Shown here piece by piece: positions 1-5,766 of a DNA stretch of 6,831 bases. The notes below the pieces were generated by a model that worked only from the letters and a program-made list of their open reading frames with translations, made no database searches and was not told the origin of the DNA. Origin of the DNA: Ignavibacteriales bacterium (lineage in GTDB: Bacteria; Bacteroidota; Ignavibacteria; UBA10030; SZUA-254); the NCBI GenBank assembly GCA_016207985.1, contig JACQYX010000047.1, positions 1 to 6,831 on the forward strand. The letters run 5' to 3'. Numbering within the stretch: the stretch's first letter is position 1; the number at the start of each line of letters is the position of its first letter. The position numbers and the translations under genes were made by a program.

Positions 1-929
1 ATTTTCCCAAACCAGAAAAACTCACTAAGTAAAAGCGATATGTTGATGAGAATGAAATCAAGGACGACTGCACGCAGAGGTTTAGCAATTCTCCCCACGA
101 AGGCAACCCATTCTCTGAGCTCAATGCCGACACGCAGAGCCATATCGGAAATAAATCCTTGTGAAAAATGTTTCCTCACGAAAACGCGCATCGCTTCGTA
201 AAACAACTTCACCTCATCGATATCGCTCCGGCGAACACTTTCACCTTTATAGTGAATAACCTGGGTACCATGCACATAATAAATTTTCCAACCGGCTTTC
301 TTAATACGATAGCACCAATCGAGGTCTTCGCCGTACATAAAAAATTGCTCATCAAGGACACCCACACTATCGATCACCTGTCGCCGAACGAACATGAACG
401 AGCCACTGACTGCATCGACTTCGTAAGTTTTATCAGGGTCAAGGTACGCAAGATTATACTTTCCGAAAAGAGGATTGCGCGAAAAAAGATTACTTAAACC
501 CACGATCTTGGTAAACGCGACCCACGGAGTAGGAAAACTACGCCGGCATGCGAGCTGCAGTGTCCCATCAGGATTTAATATTTTACATCCTATCAAGCCG
601 GCATCTCGATTCCTATCGAGAAATTCGATCATAATGTGTAAAGTATCCTCTTGAAGAATTGTATCGGGATTCAGAAGGAGTAGATATTCACCCCGTGCTT
701 CTTTAATTGCCAGATTGTTAGCGACGGCAAATCCAACATTCTTTTCATTAACGATGAGTTTGACGTCAGAGAATTTTTGTAGTACCATTTCGACACTACC
801 ATCATCCGAGGCATTATCAACGACGAAAACCTCACCATCAATTCCTTTCATCGCACGGCGGACTGAGAGGAGAGAATTCTCCAGAAATGGACGCACGTTA
901 TAGTTAACTATGATTATACTGAGCCGCAT
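1..929 (-). CDS. GT2 family glycosyltransferase with C-terminal membrane segment, partial (3' end off window)
   Basis: The frame is open from an ATG at 929 to the left edge without a stop, giving 309 codons. It reads MRLSIIIVNYN, the standard start of rhamnosyltransferase-like (WbbL-type) GT2 enzymes. Visible GT-A motifs are VVDNASDDGS (residues 36-45, nucleotide binding), NVGFAVANN (64-72), LLNPDT (85-90, the DxD-like metal site), VSGSFMFVRR (174-183) and MYGEDLDWCYRIKKAGW (198-214, with the ED catalytic-base pair). VIHYKGES (224-231) closes the domain. By family it transfers a sugar from a nucleotide-sugar to a lipid-linked glycan at the cytoplasmic membrane face; donor and acceptor are unknown. 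After the catalytic domain, residues 287-307 form a hydrophobic helix, VLDFILINISLLLSEFFWFG, so the protein goes on into a membrane domain outside the window. The gene begins 8 bp after the stop of the preceding DPM1-like gene, with only a weak ribosome site. Hand counting gives about 47% GC in 61-420. Confidence 0.9.
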   Translation of the reverse strand, partial: MRLSIIIVNYNVRPFLENSLLSVRRAMKGIDGEVFVVDNASDDGSVEMVLQKFSDVKLIVNEKNVGFAVANNLAIKEARGEYLLLLNPDTILQEDTLHIMIEFLDRNRDAGLIGCKILNPDGTLQLACRRSFPTPWVAFTKIVGLSNLFSRNPLFGKYNLAYLDPDKTYEVDAVSGSFMFVRRQVIDSVGVLDEQFFMYGEDLDWCYRIKKAGWKIYYVHGTQVIHYKGESVRRSDIDEVKLFYEAMRVFVRKHFSQGFISDMALRVGIELREWVAFVGRIAKPLRAVVLDFILINISLLLSEFFWFGK

Positions 930-937
930 TTCTATTA

Positions 938-1654
938 TCAGAGTTTCCCGAATATCTGTTGAAACTTCAATTTCCAAACCACATATACCGCCTCACGTAT
1001 GATCTTCTTCGACATTTTTGAAACACCCGACCGACGGTCCATAAAAATTATTGGATGCTCACACAACTTGAAACCTTTACTATATGCTTTAAAATTCATC
1101 TCAATCTGGAACGCATAACCGTTCGAATGAATTGCGTCGAGATCAATTGCCTCAAGTACTTGTCGGCGGAAACACTTGAAGCCACCTGTCGCATCTTTGA
1201 TTGGCATCCCAGTTATTATGCGTGTATAAACATTGGCACCATAACTTAATATCAAGCGACGGATGGGCCAATTAATAACGCGGACGCCATTTGTATATCG
1301 CGACCCGATGACTAAATCGCAACTTTGAATTTTTTCAAGAAAATTTGGAATTTCATCGGGATTATGAGAGAAATCGGCATCGATCTCAAAAACAAAATCG
1401 AATTTATTCTGGATAGCATATTTAAAACCTTCAACGTAGGCAGTCCCCAATCCCATTTTACCTTGACGTCGAATAACATGTATGCGATGATTTTGTGACT
1501 TCATTTTCTCGACGATGTCACCGGTCCCATCGGGTGAGTTGTCATCCACAACTAATATTTCAATATCATGTCCTTGAGCGAGAACCTGTTTGATGAACTT
1601 TTCAATATTCTCAGCTTCGTCGTATGTGGGGGTTACAACAAGTGTTTTTGCCAT
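938..1654 (-). CDS. Polyprenol-phosphate mannose synthase-like GT2 (DPM1 family)
   Basis: This is a complete 238-residue GT2 protein of the dolichyl/polyprenol-phosphate mannosyltransferase (DPM1/Ppm1) type. Family enzymes transfer a hexose, usually mannose from GDP-mannose, to a polyprenyl phosphate on the cytoplasmic face; the lipid sugar then feeds membrane GT-C enzymes. Motifs in order: VVTPTYDEAENI (6-17), VVDDNSPDGTG (35-45), KMGLGTAYVEGF (66-77), EIDADFSHNPDE (90-101, with the DAD metal site at 92-94), VIGSRY (115-120), DATGGFKCFRR (154-164), GYAFQIEM (179-186) and RRSGVSKMS (207-215). The length fits the single-domain catalytic form; no C-terminal GtrA-like or other membrane domain follows, so it would be a soluble or peripheral protein. 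The ATG at 1654 has an AAGAGA nine bases upstream. It lies 30 bp after the Wzi-like gene and 8 bp before the next GT2, so it is probably cotranscribed with both. The transferred sugar cannot be read from sequence. Confidence 0.92.
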   Translation of the reverse strand: MAKTLVVTPTYDEAENIEKFIKQVLAQGHDIEILVVDDNSPDGTGDIVEKMKSQNHRIHVIRRQGKMGLGTAYVEGFKYAIQNKFDFVFEIDADFSHNPDEIPNFLEKIQSCDLVIGSRYTNGVRVINWPIRRLILSYGANVYTRIITGMPIKDATGGFKCFRRQVLEAIDLDAIHSNGYAFQIEMNFKAYSKGFKLCEHPIIFMDRRSGVSKMSKKIIREAVYVVWKLKFQQIFGKL

Positions 1655-1684
1655 GAAATTATTTCTCTTGTTTTACTGAATAAA

Positions 1685-3352
1685 TTAATACTCGAGATAC
1701 ATTCGGATCGCATAAAAATTATCCCATCTTGTCGAATCAAGCGTATGCTGTTTTATATTGTGAATTTCATAAATTCCTGAAACAAAGAAATTGGTAACCG
1801 GCTCGTACATTGCTCTGACCTGAAAGCGGTTGCTTTTCACCAATGCTCCATCCAAAAATTTAACACTTTCCGAATCGAAATCCCGATGTCCTTGCAGTAT
1901 ATTCCCTCCAACATTTTTAATGATAATACCATCGAGGGTCTCGTTTTCACCATGTCGTGCAACTCCATAAGAAATCCAGGCGCGGAACTCTTTCATCGGT
2001 CGGTAGGATAATTGGAAAAACCATTCATCAGAATTCGGTTGAAGATGATGCCCCAATCCGATATTATTGTTGGAATAAGAATTTCCACTCAAGCGATTAC
2101 TATAGACATACGGCTCGATCCGAGTGTACTCTAATAAACCATCAACATTTTGGATATTCGCGATATCAGCAATATATAATCCTCCTTGCCATGCAAATTC
2201 ATTCCCCCACCAGCCCGTTCCCATCTTCCCAAAATCAATGTCGTCGATTAACCATGCACCGAACAACTTATAGTTTGGGTATGGAAATAGTTCGACATCA
2301 AAATTTATAAATGCGTTGTCCCGATCTCTGAGTGAATGCTCGGAAGATTTATAGAAATTAATCGGATTGAGATAGGCAAAATCGGGTGCTTCACGCTGGT
2401 AGATGATCATTTCGGATGCACCGATATTCATGATATCAAAAAGTGAAAACTGCACTCGATGCATTGCGAGGTATTTATTCGATGTTGAATATGGATCGAC
2501 AAGAGATCCGTGGAGGAAAATGAAGCGAAGCGATTTATAATTGAAATCCAATTTTAGGAAATCAAATACCGGCGCATTACCGGAAAGCAGCAGACGATCG
2601 GAATATCCTGTGCCTACCAGATTGTACTCACGTCCGAATTGAAGATTAAACCAATCGAGATCGGCGCGGAGATATGCTTCCGCGAAATCTAAATAAGGCG
2701 AATCTAAATCGTTTAACTTTACATTTCCTTTTAGTCGGGTATCCGAAAGAGCCAACGACCGGTTACCGTATAAAGTCCCGTTTGTCGCTTGAACGTAAAA
2801 ACCCAGCCGATTTTTTATCGTCCCGCGTATCCGACCACCGTGCTCTTCGATTGTCGAGTAGACCGAACCGTATGTATCTCCCGTTGTCCTGCGATGTTCC
2901 AATGCTCCAATAAATTCAACGAACATCGAAATGGAAGAATCAGAATAATTGTACAGATATTTTTCTTTATCGGAAGTTATATCAGCTAACGGGCTTCCGC
3001 GAAAAAGAACCATTGCATCTTCTTTAGATGGATCAATTTCGTGCATGAATTCCATTTCAAACTTGTCAAGAAATTCTTTCTCCGAATCGTTTAACCGATT
3101 CCTCTGATGTTTCGCACTTACTAACAATTTTGCTATCTCTTGCCGGGAGAGCGGTATCATAACATTACTATAAAGCGGAAGAATTCTTTTTATTCCCATC
3201 CGATCTAAGAACTCATATACCTGATTATTTACCGGAACATTTTCAATCTGTGCTTCCACGGTACTAAATCCTAAAAAACAAACTAACACCATTAATTGGA
3301 TAACATTCTTCAATCGGAGTATAAAAGCTATAATCCCGAATCGAAATTTCAT
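1685..3352 (-). CDS. Wzi-family capsule assembly outer-membrane protein
   Basis: The protein has about 555 residues, a signal peptide and an outer-membrane barrel-like body. The N-terminus has basic residues, a hydrophobic core (about 17-31) and a likely cleavage after VEA (32-34, before Q35). An N-terminal helical part follows, with VYEFLDRMGIKRILPL (45-60) and SRQEIAKLL (69-77). The rest is alternating aromatic/polar strands, including FGREYNLVGTGYSDRLLLS (239-257) followed by GNAPVFDFLKL (258-268), the part that most resembles the Wzi family (Caps_assemb_Wzi). GLGHHLQPNSDEWFFQLSYRP (432-452) is also family-like. It ends in YLEY, an aromatic C-terminus as expected for Bam-inserted barrels. 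In E. coli, Wzi binds group 1 capsule at the cell surface. I chose the ATG at 3352, which overlaps the previous stop as TGATG and has GGGGAAGGG six bases upstream; a TTG one codon earlier is possible. The family call rests on motif memory, without a database search. Confidence 0.8.
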   Translation of the reverse strand: MKFRFGIIAFILRLKNVIQLMVLVCFLGFSTVEAQIENVPVNNQVYEFLDRMGIKRILPLYSNVMIPLSRQEIAKLLVSAKHQRNRLNDSEKEFLDKFEMEFMHEIDPSKEDAMVLFRGSPLADITSDKEKYLYNYSDSSISMFVEFIGALEHRRTTGDTYGSVYSTIEEHGGRIRGTIKNRLGFYVQATNGTLYGNRSLALSDTRLKGNVKLNDLDSPYLDFAEAYLRADLDWFNLQFGREYNLVGTGYSDRLLLSGNAPVFDFLKLDFNYKSLRFIFLHGSLVDPYSTSNKYLAMHRVQFSLFDIMNIGASEMIIYQREAPDFAYLNPINFYKSSEHSLRDRDNAFINFDVELFPYPNYKLFGAWLIDDIDFGKMGTGWWGNEFAWQGGLYIADIANIQNVDGLLEYTRIEPYVYSNRLSGNSYSNNNIGLGHHLQPNSDEWFFQLSYRPMKEFRAWISYGVARHGENETLDGIIIKNVGGNILQGHRDFDSESVKFLDGALVKSNRFQVRAMYEPVTNFFVSGIYEIHNIKQHTLDSTRWDNFYAIRMYLEY

Positions 3353-4749
3353 CAATGTCCCTTCCCCAATAAAACAACGGTGATTGTGTTTAATAGAATT
3401 TTAAAATCCATTCGTAGCGACATGTTTTCAATATAGAATAAATCGTACTGCACTTTCTTTTTAACATCCTCTACACTTTCATCGTACTTGTGCTTCACCT
3501 GTGCCCAACCGGTGATTCCGGGACGCACCTTAAGTCGTCTCTTATAAAGAGGAATCTCTTTCGACAGTTGTTCTACAAAAAACGGTCGCTCCGGTCTCGG
3601 TCCAACCAAGCACATTTTCCCATCCAAAACATTAATGAGCTGCGGTACCTCATCGATACGAAGTTTGCGAATTATTCGACCAATCCAAGTCACGCGCGGA
3701 TCTTTTTTATTTGCCCAAACCGGTCCCGATTTATGCTCTGCATCCTCATACATCGATCTGAACTTGATAATATGGAAGAGCTTCCCATCTTTGCCAACAC
3801 GTTCCTGAGTGTAGAAGATAGGACCTTTCGAAGTGAAAGCAATGATAATTGCTACAAAGATCCAGATCGGCAAGCCAATAAGAAGAATAATGGATGAGAC
3901 CATAATATCGATTATCCGTTTTACCGCTCGCTCCCATGGCTGCATGATTTCGGGCATGATTTCAATAAGCGGGAAACCATATATCTGGTTCGTACGTGCT
4001 TGTCCACTTATTATATCGTACAGATCGGGAATGATTTTCATGCTCACAACTCTCGAATCACAACCGGATATGATATGAAGAAGTCGATCATGTTCCGATG
4101 AATCTAAAGCAATTAAGACATCTTTCACATTATATTCATCAATCATTTTAGGTAACGTGTCAATCGATCCAATAACAGGAACTCCTTTGTATGGTTCGGT
4201 CTTAGAATCCATAGAGACCGGGATAAAACCAACCACATTATATCCAAGAGCCGGGTATGAAATTACCGTATCAAAAAGCTCTCTCGCTTTATCCGACCAG
4301 CCCACAATGAAAGTGTTATGCAAGCCGATACCTGCCATCAACAAACGCCTCTGGAAGGTATGCATGAGGAATCTTCCACCTCCGACGCAAATTAGCATCA
4401 GCATCCAATAGAAAGTGATGAGCAGTCTCGATTGAATCGGAGAGCCGACACCGCGGTCGTCGATGAAAATAGAGAAGAACAGAAACAGCACTCCGAATGT
4501 CGTGGCTTTAAAAATTGTTGTAAACTCATCGAGACGCGACTTTGCATACCAAGGACGATATAAACCGAAAACGAAAAATACAATCAGCCAAAAAATACAC
4601 ACGGCAACCATAGGAACAATAAAATCGGGTTCCATAGTGTAGGTAAGCCAGCCGCTGCGGATCCGTACGATGTAATAAAAAAACCATGCAAGGTTAATCG
4701 TAGTGAAGTCAGTCAGAATGAGTAACCAATTTTCTTTATTTGATGCCAT
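3352..4749 (-). CDS. Polyprenyl-phosphate sugar-1-phosphate transferase (WbaP/WcaJ/EpsE type)
   Basis: This complete 465-residue polytopic protein is the probable initiating enzyme. It would transfer a sugar-1-phosphate from a UDP-sugar to undecaprenyl phosphate at the inner membrane. Four N-terminal membrane segments (about 8-29, 43-64, 80-97, 108-125) precede a Rossmann-like CoA-binding-type domain (FIVGWSDKARELFD 147-160, LGYNVVGFIP 168-177, GVPVIGSIDTLPKMI 189-203). Another hydrophobic segment (279-303) leads into the catalytic sugar-transferase domain: FYTQERVGKDGKLF (312-325), IKFRSMYEDAE (328-338), KLRIDEVPQLINVL (362-375, with the catalytic Asp-Glu pair D366-E367), LVGPRPERP (381-389), RPGITGWAQV (409-418) and YDLFYIENMS (435-444). 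The length and domain order match the full-length glycosylphosphotransferase class and not the short PglC class. The ATG at 4749 lies one base after the stop of the upstream GT4 fragment (TAATATG), and its own TGA overlaps the next ATG. Whether glucose, galactose or another sugar is used cannot be told. Confidence 0.95.
   Translation of the reverse strand: MASNKENWLLILTDFTTINLAWFFYYIVRIRSGWLTYTMEPDFIVPMVAVCIFWLIVFFVFGLYRPWYAKSRLDEFTTIFKATTFGVLFLFFSIFIDDRGVGSPIQSRLLITFYWMLMLICVGGGRFLMHTFQRRLLMAGIGLHNTFIVGWSDKARELFDTVISYPALGYNVVGFIPVSMDSKTEPYKGVPVIGSIDTLPKMIDEYNVKDVLIALDSSEHDRLLHIISGCDSRVVSMKIIPDLYDIISGQARTNQIYGFPLIEIMPEIMQPWERAVKRIIDIMVSSIILLIGLPIWIFVAIIIAFTSKGPIFYTQERVGKDGKLFHIIKFRSMYEDAEHKSGPVWANKKDPRVTWIGRIIRKLRIDEVPQLINVLDGKMCLVGPRPERPFFVEQLSKEIPLYKRRLKVRPGITGWAQVKHKYDESVEDVKKKVQYDLFYIENMSLRMDFKILLNTITVVLLGKGH
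3359..3367 (-). promoter_or_regulatory. Shine-Dalgarno site of the Wzi-like gene
   Basis: On the minus strand GGGGAAGGG is followed by six bases and then the ATG at 3352. It lies inside the last codons of the phosphotransferase gene. The spacing fits the ATG at 3352 better than the TTG at 3355 (three bases), so it decides the start. Together with the TGATG stop/start overlap it suggests translational coupling of the two genes. Confidence 0.6.
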
Positions 4750-4750
4750 A

Positions 4751-5431
4751 TTATTTCAACTTATTCTCGATTAACTTTTTATATATATTTTCAGTCTCCA
4801 CAACCATTTTCTCCTCGCTGAATTCATAAATTATTTTTCCTTTATCAAACAAACAGCGAGATTCAAACTGTTTATATTTTTGAAAGATATCACAAATTGA
4901 ATTTATCAACTTATCTTTATTTAAAGCTTCAACTAAATATCCATTGTATCCATCTTGAATAACTTCCGGAGCTCCGTCCAAAGAATATGTTACGACAGGT
5001 TTGCCCATAACCAAGGCTTGAGGTAGTACCCGTGCTAATCCTTCGTGCAATGAAGTATGAATAACAATATCCATCAAACTCAAATATTGTGGAATGTTAG
5101 AGGGTGGAATAGAACCCACAAAGATGACCGATTCATTCAAATTGATCGTTGTTGCTTTTTTTTCAAGCGAACGGCGTATCTTACCATCACCAACAAAAAG
5201 TAATTTTATTTGTGGAATTCTCATCTTCAAATCTGGTAGAATATCTATCAATATTGCGTGCCCTTTTAATGGAGACAGCCTTGAAATTTTTCCCAGAATA
5301 AAGTCTCCATCCTGAATTTTTAAATCTTGCATTAGTTTTTTGTTTTTCAAACGATTCTTTATGAACGGCTCAGCATCGAAACCACTTCTAACTATTTCAA
5401 ATTGATCTGTTGAACCGATGCCTGCATTCAA
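4751..5431 (-). CDS. GT4 glycosyltransferase, C-terminal (donor-domain) fragment of the broken gene
   Basis: The frame gives about 226 residues from a TTG at 5431 that is probably not a genuine start; the frame stays open a little upstream (reading ...SWHYWES). It is an almost complete Glycos_transf_1 donor domain: NAGIGSTDQFEIVRSGFD (2-19), GKISRLSPLKGHA (47-59), LLFVGDGKIRRSLE (77-90), VGSIPPSNIPQYLSLMDIVI (105-124), SLHEGLARVLPQALVMGKPV (127-146) and LDGAPEVIQDGYNGYLVE (151-168). The E-x7-E motif has Gln at its second position (E130, Q138). EGLxRxLPQAL sequences exist in related GT4 enzymes, so this need not be damage. The conserved donor motifs carry no stop, so decay is recent or the break is artificial. 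The stop is one base before the phosphotransferase ATG. Hand counting gives about 34% GC in 4801-5400, lower than the genes to its left. Confidence 0.8.
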   Translation of the reverse strand: MNAGIGSTDQFEIVRSGFDAEPFIKNRLKNKKLMQDLKIQDGDFILGKISRLSPLKGHAILIDILPDLKMRIPQIKLLFVGDGKIRRSLEKKATTINLNESVIFVGSIPPSNIPQYLSLMDIVIHTSLHEGLARVLPQALVMGKPVVTYSLDGAPEVIQDGYNGYLVEALNKDKLINSICDIFQKYKQFESRCLFDKGKIIYEFSEEKMVVETENIYKKLIENKLK

Positions 5432-5766
5432 AGATTCCCAATAATGCCAGCTTTTGAACTATGAGTATGTACAATATCGTATCGACCTTCTCTTATCATT
5501 TTCCTGAGACGATAAAAAGCTCGAATATCATATATTGGATGAATGTCGCGGCGTAATTCTGGGATGATTATGACTTTAATTCCTGCTTCTACTGCAACTG
5601 GAAGCATATCCCCCTCCGATTCAATAAATGGTCCAGAAACAACTGTGATATCGTAATTCCGGTGCATTAAACCCTTTGCAATGGAGATGACGGTTTCTGT
5701 TGCTCCACCGACACTAAAGAGAGTGATGATATGAAGGACCCGATTTTTTTTGTCTAATGGCGACAC
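5428..5766 (-). CDS. GT4 glycosyltransferase, N-terminal fragment of the broken gene
   Basis: The 112-residue frame begins at a GTG (5766) and ends at TGA 5428-5430. It holds the first part of a GT-B N-terminal (acceptor) domain: VLHIITLFSVGGATETVISI (10-29, with the G-G-x-x-E loop typical of GT4), ITVVSGPF (40-47), an AGIKVIIIPEL strand (61-71) and DIVHTHSSKAGIIGNL (97-112). GTG is the likely start because AAAGAGG sits four bases upstream and no in-frame ATG occurs until residue 34. The start overlaps the end of the upstream GT4 by 13 bp, as expected for a coupled operon gene. Alone it lacks the rest of the acceptor domain and the whole nucleotide-sugar domain, so it should be inactive. An eight-A run in codons 5-8 (5744-5751) does not disturb the frame. 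Confidence 0.8.
   Translation of the reverse strand: MSPLDKKNRVLHIITLFSVGGATETVISIAKGLMHRNYDITVVSGPFIESEGDMLPVAVEAGIKVIIIPELRRDIHPIYDIRAFYRLRKMIREGRYDIVHTHSSKAGIIGNL

Larger units (their letters stand above)
4751..5766 (-). pseudogene. Broken GT4 glycosyltransferase gene: internal segment missing and frame shifted
   Basis: Two adjacent frames together make one GT4 (GT-B fold) glycosyltransferase. The first supplies the N-terminal strand-and-loop start through HTHSSKAGIIGNL and stops at TGA 5428-5430. The second begins in another frame with ESLNAGIGSTDQFEIVRSGFD, the link into the donor domain. In intact relatives these two motifs are separated by roughly 80-90 residues, including a VHTxHG-like segment and an ER..A..TD..I.VS-like segment; none of that is present in any frame here. 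So this is not a single-base frameshift: a block of about 250 bp, not a multiple of three, seems absent. Both sides keep family-like residues up to a shared GAATCTT at 5431-5437, which could be a short repeat at which the block was lost. A real mutation and an assembly error are both possible. The expected size and the repeat idea come from family knowledge and inference. Confidence 0.75.

Noticed and set aside
168..497. Forward-strand open frame of 109 codons
   Set aside because: It lies wholly antisense to the partial GT2, whose reverse frame carries all family motifs. The forward translation shows no recognisable domain.
1655..1684. The 30-bp gap after the Wzi-like gene as a terminator or promoter
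   Set aside because: I see no inverted repeat with a T run and no convincing -35/-10 pair; it is merely an AT-rich spacer with a ribosome site.
1957..2310. Forward-strand open frame of 117 codons, and a similar one at 3490-3897
   Set aside because: Both are antisense shadows of well-supported minus-strand genes (the Wzi-like gene and the phosphotransferase) and have low-complexity, motif-free translations.
3353..3355. TTG as start of the Wzi-like gene, adding one residue
   Set aside because: The adjacent ATG at 3352 has better ribosome-site spacing and forms a classic TGATG overlap with the upstream stop.
5428..5440. Programmed ribosomal frameshift joining the two GT4 halves
   Set aside because: There is no clear slippery heptamer, and a frameshift could not restore the roughly 80-90 missing residues between the two conserved motifs.
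5744..5751. Eight-base homopolymer (A8 on the coding strand) as a phase-variation or error site; a second T/A run of eight lies at 5156-5163
   Set aside because: The protein frame is continuous and family-like on both sides of each run, so neither is the cause of the broken gene. Runs of eight are common in AT-rich DNA.
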